Assembly: GCF_022557175.1 (NCBI RefSeq)
Contig: NZ_CP092915.1
Coordinates: 1,240,001 to 1,304,000 of the forward strand
From: Mycolicibacterium sp. YH-1
Lineage (GTDB): Bacteria > Actinomycetota > Actinomycetes > Mycobacteriales > Mycobacteriaceae
DNA: 64,000 nucleotides
Reading direction: 5' to 3'
Part shown: in pieces, positions 44,601 through 53,127 of the stretch
Layout: every line of letters starts with the position of its first letter
How positions within the stretch are numbered: the stretch's first letter is position 1
Program-made: the position numbers and the translations under genes
The notes under the pieces: generated by a model
What the model saw: the letters and a program-made list of their open reading frames with translations, nothing else
Told to the model about the DNA's origin: nothing
The model's database searches: none

Positions 44601-44963
44601 CTAGCCCATGTGACTCCAGGCACCGCCGGCCATGCCCCGCAAGAAGGCGCCGCCGCCCTCACCCCGCGAGAACGCGCCGCCGGCCTTTCCTGTCGCGTAT
44701 CCGCCGCCTGCCTCGCCTCGCGAGAAGGCGCCGCCCGCGGTGCCGTTCGCGTAGCCGCCGCCGCCCCTGCCGTTCGGCTCGATGAATCCGAACCCGGGGA
44801 TGGTGCACTCCGGAATGCCGAAGCAGCTCGGGTTTGGCTCGTTGTCGCCTGGCGCCGCGCTCGCCATTCCCGCTGGTGCGCCGAACACCAGCGCGCCGGT
44901 TGCCGCTAGACCACCGAGTGCCACTAGCAGCCGCCGCGAGGTCCTCCTGAACTTGCCAGTCAT
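44601..44963 (-). CDS. Exported Gly-rich repeat protein
   Basis: A 120-residue protein of unknown function. A twin-Arg-containing signal (RRTSRRLLVALGGLAATGALVFGAPAGMASAAPG) is cut around residue 37. The next 25 residues carry two Cys (PSCFGIPECTIPGFG). The remainder is a degenerate repeat: GGYANGTAGGAFSRGEAGG followed by GGYATGKAGGAFSRGEGGG, then GGAFLRGMAGGAW. Small aromatic side chains separated by glycines suggest a secreted, disordered or surface-adhering protein. The ATG at 44963 has no other good candidate. It stands alone between purH and the MoxR gene. Confidence 0.65.
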   Translation of the reverse strand: MTGKFRRTSRRLLVALGGLAATGALVFGAPAGMASAAPGDNEPNPSCFGIPECTIPGFGFIEPNGRGGGGYANGTAGGAFSRGEAGGGYATGKAGGAFSRGEGGGAFLRGMAGGAWSHMG

Positions 44964-45346
44964 CTCGTCCCCTTCGTGCGTGCCCCAGCGCCTTGGCTGG
45001 ATGGTCTATGGAATTGCCCCCCTGGCCCTTCCTGGTACCCAAAATACGCCGCCCGCACACCTATAGCGAAGATCGTTGACGGGCGGTGGCTTGAACTGAC
45101 AGCTGGCTACTTGCGTACTCAATAATGCGTTGTGTAGAAGGTATTCGCGATTGCAAGCTTCGTCAGAGTTGACGATACGAGTGCGCTGATGCGCGAAGGT
45201 GTGAAGTTTCAGCAAACTATCGACAATCGGCGACCTGGATCGCTTCGAGATTTGCGGAGTGCCTCCGAGGCTGTGCCGCGACACGGCGGCGGTGTTCGCT
45301 CTCAGGGGGAAGCGGTGCCGCTGTCGCCGAGCAGTCGTAGCGTGGA
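44964..45346. other. Intergenic region, Gly-rich gene to MoxR gene
   Basis: These 383 bp between divergent starts are AT-richer than average, especially 45050-45240. On the minus strand TATAGG (45065-45060) is a candidate -10 for the Gly-rich gene, which would give a leader of about 90 nt. TTGACG at 45170-45175 may belong to a plus-strand promoter. I find no convincing ORF, RNA gene or palindrome. Confidence 0.4.
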
Positions 45347-46732
45347 GTGGTGACATCACCTAACGATCTGCCCCGTACTGTCGGTGAACTGCGTGCCTCG
45401 GGCCACGTCGAACGGGGAGTCAAGGAGGAGATCCGGGAGAATCTGCTCGCCGCGCTGGCCGAGGGTCGCGACGTGTGGCCCGGCATCCTGGGCTTCGAGG
45501 ACACCGTTCTGCCGCAGCTGGAGCGGGCACTGATCGCCGAGCACGACATCGTTCTGCTGGGCGAGCGCGGGCAGGGAAAGACTCGCCTGCTGCGGGCACT
45601 CACCGGACTGCTCGACGAGTGGACGCCCGTGATCGAGGGTTCCGAACTCGGCGAGCACCCCTTCACGCCGATCACCCCGGAGTCGATCCGGCGCGCGGCC
45701 ACCTCCGGTGACGATCTGCCCATCACGTGGCGCCACCGCAGCGAGCGGTACACCGAGAAGCTCGCGACCCCCGACACCAGCGTTGCCGATCTGGTGGGCG
45801 ATATCGACCCCATCAAAGTCGCCGAGGGCCGCAGCCTCGGCGATCCGGAGACCATTGCGTTCGGCCTGATTCCAAGGGCGCACCGCGGCATCGTCGCCAT
45901 CAATGAACTGCCCGACCTCGCCGAGCGTATCCAGGTGTCGATGCTCAACGTGATGGAGGAACGCGATATCCAGGTCCGCGGCTACACGCTGCGGCTCCCG
46001 CTTGACGTGCTCGTCGTCGCCAGCGCCAACCCCGAGGACTACACCAACCGTGGGCGCATCATCACCCCGCTCAAGGATCGGTTCGGTGCGGAGATCCGCA
46101 CGCACTACCCACTCGAGCTCGATGCCGAGGTCGGCGTCATCAACCAGGAGGCCAAGCTCGCCGCCGCGGTGCCGGCCTACCTGCTGGCGGTGCTGGCGCG
46201 GTTCGCCCGCGGGTTGCGCGAGTCGCAGTCGATCGACCAGCGCTCGGGTGTGTCGGCGCGCTTCGCGATCGCGGCCGCGGAGACCGTGGCCGCCGCGGCC
46301 CGGCACCGCTCGACGATCCTCGGTGAGCAGGATCCGGTTGCGCGCGTAGTGGATCTGGGCACCGTGATCGACGTGCTGCGCGGCAAGCTGGAGTTCGAGT
46401 CCGGTGAGGAGGGGCGCGAGCAGGCGGTGCTGGAGCACCTGCTGCGCCGCGCAACCGCCGACACCGCGCAGCGTCTGCTCGGTGGGCTGGACGTCGGACC
46501 GCTGGTGGCAGCGGTGGAGGACGGCGCACCCGTCACCACCGGCGAGCGTGTGTCGGCCAAGGACGTCCTCGCCGCGGTGCCGGACCTGCCGGTGGTCGAC
46601 GAGATCGCCACCCGACTGGGCGCCCAGAACGACGGTGAACGGGCCTCTGCGCTGGAACTCGCGCTCGAGGCGCTGTACCTGGCCAAGCGAATCGACAAGG
46701 TGTCCGGTGAGGGCGAAACCGTCTATGGCTAA
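45347..46732 (+). CDS. MoxR-family AAA+ ATPase (Rv0958-like)
   Basis: A 461-residue AAA+ ATPase of the MoxR/Mg-chelatase subunit I type. Walker A is LGERGQGKTRLLRAL. The AHRGIVAINELPDLAERIQVSMLNVMEE segment is the Walker B/sensor region, and ASANPEDYTNRGRIITPLKDRFGAEIRTHYP is the sensor-arginine block. It is followed, with 8 bp overlap, by a VWA protein, its usual partner. Such pairs remodel or activate other proteins; the client is unknown. Start GTG at 45347 or 45350. Confidence 0.85.
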   Translation: MVTSPNDLPRTVGELRASGHVERGVKEEIRENLLAALAEGRDVWPGILGFEDTVLPQLERALIAEHDIVLLGERGQGKTRLLRALTGLLDEWTPVIEGSELGEHPFTPITPESIRRAATSGDDLPITWRHRSERYTEKLATPDTSVADLVGDIDPIKVAEGRSLGDPETIAFGLIPRAHRGIVAINELPDLAERIQVSMLNVMEERDIQVRGYTLRLPLDVLVVASANPEDYTNRGRIITPLKDRFGAEIRTHYPLELDAEVGVINQEAKLAAAVPAYLLAVLARFARGLRESQSIDQRSGVSARFAIAAAETVAAAARHRSTILGEQDPVARVVDLGTVIDVLRGKLEFESGEEGREQAVLEHLLRRATADTAQRLLGGLDVGPLVAAVEDGAPVTTGERVSAKDVLAAVPDLPVVDEIATRLGAQNDGERASALELALEALYLAKRIDKVSGEGETVYG

Positions 46733-48698
46733 ACACACCTCGCGGTACACGCGGTACACCGGCGGACCGGATCCGCTTGCGCCTCCGGTCGATCTTCGCG
46801 AGGCACTGGAACAGATCGGCCAGGACGTCATGGAGGGCAGCTCGCCGCGGCGGGCACTGCAGGAACTGATGCGCCGCGGCACTCAGAACATGCGGGGTGC
46901 GGACCGGCTGGCCGCCGAGGCCAATCGCAAGCGCCGGGAGTTGTTGCGGGAGAACAACCTCGACGGAACCCTGCAAGAGATCAAGAAGCTTCTGGATGAG
47001 GCCGTGCTGGCCGAGCGCAAGGAGCTGGCGCGCGCCCTGGACGACGACGCCCGTTTCGGCGAACTGCAGATGGAGTCGCTGTCGCCGTCGCCGGCCAAGG
47101 CGGTTCAGGAACTCTCGGAGTACGACTGGCGCAGCGAGGAGGCGCGCGCGAAGTACGAGCAGATCAAGGACCTGATGGGCCGCGAGATGCTCGACCAGCG
47201 CTTCGCCGGCATGAAGGACGCCTTGGAGAATGCCACCGACGAGGACCGGCAGCGCGTCAACGATATGCTCGATGACCTGAATGATCTGCTGGACAAGCAT
47301 TCTCGAGGTGAGGATTCACCCGAAGACTTCCAGGACTTCATGAACAAGCACGGCGAGTTCTTTCCGGAGAACCCGAAGGACATCGACGAGCTCCTCGACA
47401 CGTTGGCCAGTCGATCGGCCGCCGCGCAGCGGTTCCGCAACAGCCTGTCGGCGCAGCAACGCGCCGAGTTGGATGCGTTGGCGCAGCAGGCATTCGGCTC
47501 GCCATCATTGATGAACGCGCTCAACCGCCTGGACTCGCACCTGCAGGCCGCCAGGCCGGGGGAGGACTGGGACGGCTCGCAGCGCTTCTCCGGGGACGAT
47601 CCGATGGGCATGGGTGAGGGTGCGCAGGCGATGGCCGACATCGCCGAACTGGAGCAGCTGTCCGAGCAGCTGTCGCAGAGCTACGCAGGCGCCCAGATGG
47701 ACGACATCGACCTCGACATGCTGGCCCGCCAACTCGGCGACGACGCGGCCGTCGACGCGCGTGCATTGGCCGAACTCGAACGCGCCCTGATGAACCAGGG
47801 GCTCATGGACCGCGGCTCCGACGGTCAGTGGCGGCTGTCGCCCAAGGCCATGCGTCAGCTCGGACAGGCCGCGCTGCGTGATGTGGCGCAACGTCTTTCG
47901 GGAAGACACGGTGAGCGCGACACCCGACGTGCGGGTGCGGCTGGCGAGTTGACCGGCTCGACGAGGCCCTGGCAGTTCGGCGACACCGAGCCGTGGAACG
48001 TCACCCGCACGCTGACCAATGCCGTGCTCAGGCAGGCAGGCACGGGGGTCGCGGAACGCCCGCTGAAGATCACGGTCGAGGACGTCGAGGTCTCCGAGAC
48101 CGAGACCCGCACGCAAGCCGCGGTGGCGCTGCTGGTGGACACCTCGTTCTCCATGGTGATGGAGAATCGCTGGTTGCCCATGAAGCGAACGGCGCTGGCG
48201 CTCAACCACCTCATCAGCACCCGGTTCCGGTCGGACGAGCTGCAGATCATCGCGTTTGGCCGCTACGCCCGCACGGTCACCGCCGCCGAACTCACGGGGC
48301 TGGAGGGCGTCTACGAGCAGGGCACCAATCTGCATCACGCGCTGGCCCTGGCGGCCCGGCATCTTCGTCGGCACCCGAACGCACAGCCGACCATCCTGGT
48401 GGTCACCGACGGTGAGCCCACCGCGCACCTCGAGGACTTCGGTGACGGCGAGGGAGCGTCGGTGTACTTCGACTACCCGCCGCACCCCCGGACCATCGCG
48501 CACACCGTGCGCGGATTCGATGAGGTGGCCAGGCTGGGCGCGCAGGTGACCATCTTCCGGCTGGGCAGCGACCCGGGTCTTGCGCGGTTCATCGACCAGG
48601 TGGCGCGTCGCGTCGAGGGCCGTGTCGTGGTGCCCGAACTCGACGGCCTTGGCGCCGCTGTCGTCAGCGACTATCTGCGGTCCCGCAAGCGCCGCTAA
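46725..48698 (+). CDS. VWA domain protein, MoxR partner (Rv0959-like)
   Basis: A 657-residue protein. The first ~440 residues are charged and helical with long coiled segments (QELMRRGTQNMRGADRLAAEANRKRRELL; LDDLNDLLDKHSRGEDSPEDFQDF). The C-terminal ~200 residues are a von Willebrand A domain with the MIDAS motif DTSFSM, the later T in ...EQGTNLHHAL and VVTDGEPTAH. It ends SDYLRSRKRR. ATG at 46725 overlaps the MoxR stop. The last ~61 codons have been duplicated downstream (see 50759-50940). Confidence 0.85.
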   Translation: MAKHTSRYTRYTGGPDPLAPPVDLREALEQIGQDVMEGSSPRRALQELMRRGTQNMRGADRLAAEANRKRRELLRENNLDGTLQEIKKLLDEAVLAERKELARALDDDARFGELQMESLSPSPAKAVQELSEYDWRSEEARAKYEQIKDLMGREMLDQRFAGMKDALENATDEDRQRVNDMLDDLNDLLDKHSRGEDSPEDFQDFMNKHGEFFPENPKDIDELLDTLASRSAAAQRFRNSLSAQQRAELDALAQQAFGSPSLMNALNRLDSHLQAARPGEDWDGSQRFSGDDPMGMGEGAQAMADIAELEQLSEQLSQSYAGAQMDDIDLDMLARQLGDDAAVDARALAELERALMNQGLMDRGSDGQWRLSPKAMRQLGQAALRDVAQRLSGRHGERDTRRAGAAGELTGSTRPWQFGDTEPWNVTRTLTNAVLRQAGTGVAERPLKITVEDVEVSETETRTQAAVALLVDTSFSMVMENRWLPMKRTALALNHLISTRFRSDELQIIAFGRYARTVTAAELTGLEGVYEQGTNLHHALALAARHLRRHPNAQPTILVVTDGEPTAHLEDFGDGEGASVYFDYPPHPRTIAHTVRGFDEVARLGAQVTIFRLGSDPGLARFIDQVARRVEGRVVVPELDGLGAAVVSDYLRSRKRR

Positions 48699-49007
48699 AG
48701 CTGGAAGTATTTGAAACCGGTAGTTGTTTTTCTTTGCTTTAGCAAATGATTTCGACACCTGTTCGATGCCCTGCTGGTTGGCGACTCAAATTCCTGTCGA
48801 TTGCAACTAGCTCCACCTCGCCGTAGGAACTGGAAACTGTCCTTGTGCTGCAGTTGGAGGATCGCTGGCGAACGTTGGCAGGGTTCGCTAGGAGGGTGCA
48901 AACGTCGGCTCTCGGCGAGTGATCTGAGTTTCTTCGGCTTTCGCGTGGCAAAAACGTTCGAAAGCGCTTATGTTCTTCTCAGGTCCAGGATCCTTGGGGG
49001 GATTTAC
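48699..49007 (+). other. AT-rich leader of the first repeat-protein gene
   Basis: This 309-bp gap has no credible gene. It contains the candidate promoter block at 48945-48982. The first part (48710-48760) is markedly AT-rich (GTTGTTTTTCTTTGC), which could mark the end of the MoxR-VWA transcript. Confidence 0.4.
48945..48982 (+). promoter_or_regulatory. Conserved promoter block, copy 1
   Basis: The block begins GTGGCAAAAAC, contains the -10-like TATGTT (48969-48974), and ends TTCTTCTCAGG. The same pattern precedes the second repeat-protein gene at 51204-51242. Conservation between otherwise diverged leaders marks it as functional, and the start codon is about 26 bp after its end. Confidence 0.55.
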
Positions 49008-50717
49008 ATGGCACTTCGCCCTTTTCTCACAGCAGGGGTGGCCTTTGCCACCGCCGGTGTCGTGGCTGCGACAGTGGCCATCGCACCGCCGATGTCTCCC
49101 GGCGACGTGCAAGTCGCCAAGAACACCGAGGTCGCGCTCAACGCCGACCTCCGAGATCTGATCAACACCTACTTCGGCCAGTTCCCGGGTGACCCCGGCA
49201 ATCCCGGCACCATCCACGCCTTCGGTGTGCTCCAGCAGCTGCTGCAGAACGCCACCGTCAACGACCCCCGTGCCACCGAGGTCATCGACTCCTACTTCGA
49301 GGAGGGCCTGTCCGACGTCATCCGGCTGCTCCTGACGCGGGACAACCCCAGTCCGCAGTCGGTCGAGCTGATCGACGCCTACTTCAACGACGGTCTCGCC
49401 GACGCGACGCGGGTGTACCTCGACCAGTTCGCCACTCCAGAGCAACAAGAGTGGATCGACACCTACTTCGGCGACCCGGACCACGTCAATGACGACGGCT
49501 CAACGAACGTCTCGCAGAACGGCGCGTCGGGTATCGCCTGGAAGGTCCTCTCCGGACTCGGTCTCGGCGGCGAGCTGCGCGCGAACCTCGACACCTTCTT
49601 CAATGCGCAGACGGGAGAGAACCCGCAGGCCGTTCCGATCACGACGCCGGTCTTTCAGGAGTCGCCACCAGGCAGCGGCACGATCGTGCCGGTCATCGAC
49701 CCCGCCACCGGCGAACAGGCCACCTCGACGTTTGAGCCGGTCCTGGATGCGGACGGCAATCCGACCTTCGACGCGGCCGGCAATCAGATCTTCAGCACCG
49801 AAGTCATCGGTTGGACTGGCAACTCGAACCCGGCCAGGCGCGGCACCTTTGGCGTCATCTACAACGTGATCGCGAGCACCGGAATCAGCGGCGACGCGAA
49901 GACCGTCCTGGACGCCTACTGGGATGGCGGCATCAGCGAGGTCGTCAAGGTGGTGCTGATAGCGCTCTCGCCCGACCCCGTGGCGGACCAGCTCATCGGG
50001 GACTACTTCGACGGCGGCATCGACAAGGTCGCGCAGACCATATTGGTGGGGCTCTCGCCTGACCAGCGGTCGAAGGATCTATGGAATGAGTTCTTCGACA
50101 ACGGCATCACCGGCGTCGTCCGGTACCTGCTCACCGGCCCCTTGCCGGAAGAGGAGGGCCCGCCCGTGCCGCCGGAGACCACGATGCTTCGCGTCGCGAA
50201 CACCGAGGAGGTCTCTGAGGAAGGGGCCACTGTCGGCGATGTGACCACGCTGACCAAGAAGGTGGCGACCGCCTTCGGGAGGAAACCGGTCATCGCAGAG
50301 GTATCCGCCGCTCCCGTGGTGGACCCCGAGCCGGCCACCGCTCCCGTGGTGGACCCCGAGCCGGCCGCCACTCCCGTGGTGGACCCCGAGCCGGCCACCC
50401 CTCCCGTCGTGGTGCCCGCGCCTGCACCCGTCACAGCGCCGGCACCCGCGCCTGAGGCCACCCCCGCGGTAGTGGAGGAGAAGTCGGAGGAGGAGGCCAC
50501 CACGAACGTCAAGACCGGCAACAAGGTCGAGCCCGTCATCATTCTCCCGGGGGGAGCTGCCGCTCAGAACGGAAAGCGCGGCGGCGGCGCCTGGGGCTGG
50601 AATGGTCTGGCCGACAGGGTCAACGGCTTCGTGAAGGGCGTCCAGGGTGCGACCGGTGGCGGTGCCCCGGCCGCCGCTGACCCCGGTGCCGGCGGCGGCA
50701 CTGAAGGCGGCAAGTAG
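49008..50717 (+). CDS. Exported repeat protein, paralogue 1 (unknown function)
   Basis: A 569-residue protein that I cannot assign to a named family. The N-terminus MALRPFLTAGVAFATAGVV is a signal or anchor sequence. Residues about 40-400 contain eight copies of a helical unit marked by [IL]x[TSDE][YF][FW]xxG: INTYFGQ, IDSYFEEG, IDAYFNDG, IDTYFGD, LDTFFNA, LDAYWDGG, IGDYFDGG, WNEFFDNG. Between units 5 and 6 there is an insert with Asp/Gly/Asn-rich DADGNPTFDAAGNQIF. A Pro/Glu/Ala-rich linker includes three PVVDPEPA repeats. The end is conserved: NVKTGNKVEPVIILPGG and GGGAWGWNGLADRVNGFVKG. The ATG at 49008 matches the start of paralogue 2. Likely cell-envelope or secreted. Confidence 0.75.
   Translation: MALRPFLTAGVAFATAGVVAATVAIAPPMSPGDVQVAKNTEVALNADLRDLINTYFGQFPGDPGNPGTIHAFGVLQQLLQNATVNDPRATEVIDSYFEEGLSDVIRLLLTRDNPSPQSVELIDAYFNDGLADATRVYLDQFATPEQQEWIDTYFGDPDHVNDDGSTNVSQNGASGIAWKVLSGLGLGGELRANLDTFFNAQTGENPQAVPITTPVFQESPPGSGTIVPVIDPATGEQATSTFEPVLDADGNPTFDAAGNQIFSTEVIGWTGNSNPARRGTFGVIYNVIASTGISGDAKTVLDAYWDGGISEVVKVVLIALSPDPVADQLIGDYFDGGIDKVAQTILVGLSPDQRSKDLWNEFFDNGITGVVRYLLTGPLPEEEGPPVPPETTMLRVANTEEVSEEGATVGDVTTLTKKVATAFGRKPVIAEVSAAPVVDPEPATAPVVDPEPAATPVVDPEPATPPVVVPAPAPVTAPAPAPEATPAVVEEKSEEEATTNVKTGNKVEPVIILPGGAAAQNGKRGGGAWGWNGLADRVNGFVKGVQGATGGGAPAAADPGAGGGTEGGK
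50310..50399 (+). repeat. Three tandem 30-bp repeats inside paralogue 1
   Basis: Units 50310-50339, 50340-50369 and 50370-50399 encode the decapeptide APVVDPEPAT and near copies. They share CCCGTGGTGGACCCCGAGCC and differ at two or three bases. Paralogue 2 lacks them, so copy number may vary between strains. Confidence 0.85.
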
Positions 50718-50758
50718 CCAATCGGCGTCACGCTGGGGCGAGAACACTTGTTTGCGGG

Positions 50759-50940
50759 TTCGACGAGATTGCTCGTCTGCGCGCGCAGGTGACCATCTTC
50801 GGGCGGGCGGCGACCCGGGTCTGGCGCGGGTCATCGATCAGGTGGCGCGTCGCCTCGAGGGTCGCGTGGTGGGGACTCAACTCGGGGGTTGGGGCACTGC
50901 GGTGGTCAGTTACTAGCTGCGGTCCCGCAAACGTCGCTGA
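50759..50940 (+). pseudogene. Duplicated 3' fragment of the VWA gene
   Basis: The segment aligns base for base with 48516-48698 (the end of the VWA gene). Shared blocks include GCGCAGGTGACCATCTTC, CAGGTGGCGCGTCGC and CTGCGGTCCCGCAA. Compared with the parent it has lost one base near 50805 (frameshift) and has an in-frame TAG where the parent has TAT in SDYLRSRKRR. It is therefore non-functional and records the duplication that produced the second repeat-protein gene. Confidence 0.85.
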
Positions 50941-51203
50941 AGCCAACTCGTGATGTGCCGTTGGTTAACTTCATTTAGCTGTCGGTAGAGCATTTGGAGA
51001 GCAGGTCCGGGCGGCCGACCGTGGCAGATCTTGATCGTGGCCGGTCGCGGTGAATTTCGCCGGCTGGTTGCCATCGAAAACAGGTGCTGTCCAGGCGTTC
51101 GTGAGGGTGGGTTCGAATTAGCCGAGGGGGTCGGCCGAAAGGCGTGGCCGGCGGCGTGAAAGCCCGCCGTCGGTGAGCCAGGTGCAAACTTCGGGTATTT
51201 GTC

Positions 51204-51242
51204 GTGGCAAAAACTTTCAAAACCGTTTATTGTCTTCTCAGG
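51204..51242 (+). promoter_or_regulatory. Conserved promoter block, copy 2
   Basis: GTGGCAAAAAC, then TTTCAAAACCG, the -10-like TATTGT (51228-51233) and CTTCTCAGG. It matches the block at 48945-48982 in order and spacing. The distance to the start codon is longer here (about 68 bp). Confidence 0.55.
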
Positions 51243-51309
51243 TTTCTCTCAGTGGCTCGCCACTGCGGAGCCAGGACTTCGAGCCGTCATCAGATCTGAG
51301 GGAACGCAT

Positions 51310-53010
51310 ATGGCACTCCGCCCGTTCGTCACTGCAAGCGTGGCGTTTGCTGCCACCGGTGCCGTTGCCGCCACCGTGGCCATCGCACCGCCGATGTCGC
51401 CGGGCGATATCAAGGTGGCCAAGGACACCGATGTCGCGCTCAACGCGTTGATCACGGATCCGAACGTGGTGCCCTTCATCAACACCTACTTCGGTGAGTC
51501 CCCTGACGGGATCCGCACGGGTGCGGTAGGCGTGGCCCAGCAGCTTCTGCTGGCCGCCACCGAGAACGACCTCATCGGTCAGGCCCTGATCAACACCTAC
51601 TTCCTTGGCGGTGCCACCAGCCTGGCCCAGGTGTTCCTGACCGCGTTCAACCCAGCGTTCGCAGACGAGATCAACACCTTCTTCGGAGGTGGGGTCAGCG
51701 AGCTGGCGCGGGAGCGTCTGCTCGCGGCCACCAATGACCCGCTGCAGCGTGAGTACATCAACACGTACTTCGGTGGTGCCCGCAACGACGATTACTCGGA
51801 GAACATCGCCCAGGTCGGCGCGCAGGGCCTGGCCTTCAAGTTCCTCGCCGACCGGGGTCTGAGTGCCGATCAGCGTCGCATCCTCGACACCTTCTGGAAC
51901 GCGCCGACGGAATACAACTCGCAGGCAGTTCCGGTGTACACGAAGGTCTACAAGAAGGTCGTGAACTCGGCGGGTCAAGTGACCTACGTGCGGGTCACGG
52001 AGCCGGTCCTCGACGAGAATGGGAATCCGGTACTGAACCCGGACGGCACCCCGAAGCTTCAGTACGTCAACTCGCAGCGGGTGCCGGTCTTGGACGCTGA
52101 CGGCAATCTGACCTACGACGCAAACGGCAACCAGATCTTCAGCGACGAACTCAACTTCGTGGGCAATGGCAACGCGGCCCGTCGTGGCAGCTTCGGCGTG
52201 GTCTACAACACGATCAAGGGCACCGGGTTGAACTCGGACCAGGAAGCCGTCCTCGACGACTACTGGGATGGCGGCGCGACCCAGGTCGTGCGGAACCGGC
52301 TCGTCAACGCGGCCGGCGACGATGTGCAGAAGGCCTTGATCGAGACGTACTTCGACGGCGGTATCGACGAGGTCATCAGGGCGGGACTGCTCGCGTTCGG
52401 TGATACGAACGCGCGGAATCTCACCAACGAGTTCTTCGACAACGGCATCACGGGCGTGATCCGCTACCTGCTCGTCGGTCCGGTGACCCCGCCTGCGCCG
52501 GCTGCGAAGACTGCCGTCGTCACCGTGGCGGACGTCGAGGAGACCCCCGACGCGAAGACGCTTGAGAGCGACACCACCGACGCTGGCGCCACCCCCGGCT
52601 CAGATCTGGCCAAGCTGGCAGAGAAGTTCGCTCCCAAGCCGAAGGCCGAGCTCGAAGCGACGCCCGTGGCGGCGCCCGTCGAAGCGGCACCGGAGGCTGC
52701 CCCGGCACCCGCTCCCGAGTCCACCTCCGTGGTCAAGGAGAAGGAGGCATCCTCGGAAGAGGACACCGCCACGAACGTCAAGACCGGCAACAAGGTCGAA
52801 CCCGTGATCATCCTCCCGGGTGGCGCCAATGCAAACGGCAAGCGCGGTGGCGGCGCCTGGGGCTGGAATGGTCTGGCCGACAGGGTGAACGGCTTCGTGA
52901 AGGGCGTCAAGGGCGCGACCGGTGGTGCGCCCGCTGCCTCTGACCCAGGCAAGGCAGGTGGCAACGCCGGTGGCGCCAGCGATGGCGGCGGTGATGGCGG
53001 CGGCGAGTAG
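51310..53010 (+). CDS. Exported repeat protein, paralogue 2 (unknown function)
   Basis: A 566-residue paralogue of the gene at 49008. The N-terminus MALRPFVTASVAFAATGAV and the APPMSPGDIKVAKDTDVALNA that follows are near-identical. Eight motif units are present: INTYFGES, INTYFLGG, INTFFGGG, INTYFGGA, LDTFWNA, LDDYWDGG, IETYFDGG, TNEFFDNG. The insert after unit 5 is longer, with VLDENGNPVLNPDGTPKL and VLDADGNLTYDANGNQIF. The Ala/Pro/Glu linker lacks the PVVDPEPA repeats. The terminal GGGAWGWNGLADRVNGFVKG is conserved and followed by a Gly-rich tail. An intrinsic terminator follows. Predicted exported; function unknown. Confidence 0.75.
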   Translation: MALRPFVTASVAFAATGAVAATVAIAPPMSPGDIKVAKDTDVALNALITDPNVVPFINTYFGESPDGIRTGAVGVAQQLLLAATENDLIGQALINTYFLGGATSLAQVFLTAFNPAFADEINTFFGGGVSELARERLLAATNDPLQREYINTYFGGARNDDYSENIAQVGAQGLAFKFLADRGLSADQRRILDTFWNAPTEYNSQAVPVYTKVYKKVVNSAGQVTYVRVTEPVLDENGNPVLNPDGTPKLQYVNSQRVPVLDADGNLTYDANGNQIFSDELNFVGNGNAARRGSFGVVYNTIKGTGLNSDQEAVLDDYWDGGATQVVRNRLVNAAGDDVQKALIETYFDGGIDEVIRAGLLAFGDTNARNLTNEFFDNGITGVIRYLLVGPVTPPAPAAKTAVVTVADVEETPDAKTLESDTTDAGATPGSDLAKLAEKFAPKPKAELEATPVAAPVEAAPEAAPAPAPESTSVVKEKEASSEEDTATNVKTGNKVEPVIILPGGANANGKRGGGAWGWNGLADRVNGFVKGVKGATGGAPAASDPGKAGGNAGGASDGGGDGGGE

Positions 53011-53039
53011 TCACCGCACCTCGTCACACTGACACGAGA

Positions 53040-53080
53040 CGTCGGCCCCTTCCGGATTTCGGAGGGGGCCGACGCTTTTC
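53040..53080 (+). terminator. Intrinsic terminator after paralogue 2
   Basis: Arms 53040-53054 and 53060-53074 form a 15-bp stem with one U-G pair and a 5-nt loop, followed by GCTTTTC. This is the clearest intrinsic terminator in the window. On the minus strand the same stem could also serve the converging DUF1707 gene. Confidence 0.8.
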
Positions 53081-53127
53081 GTGGGTCGAGATCAACGATG
53101 AGGAGCCGGCGCGGGCCAGCTGCCGCG

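Larger units (their letters stand above)
50718..51309 (+). other. Spacer between the repeat-protein paralogues
   Basis: These 592 bp hold a broken duplicate of the VWA gene 3' end (50759-50940) and the leader of paralogue 2 with its promoter block (51204-51242). The stretch 50941-51200 contains nothing I recognise; no ORF in it is credible. Confidence 0.5.

Noticed and set aside
47505..48758. 417-codon minus-strand frame opposite the VWA gene
   Set aside because: Antisense shadow; the plus strand has clear MIDAS motifs.
50647..50916. 89-codon plus-strand frame between the repeat-protein genes
   Set aside because: Its second half is the frameshifted VWA remnant and its first half overlaps paralogue 1 out of frame; treated as a pseudogene fragment.
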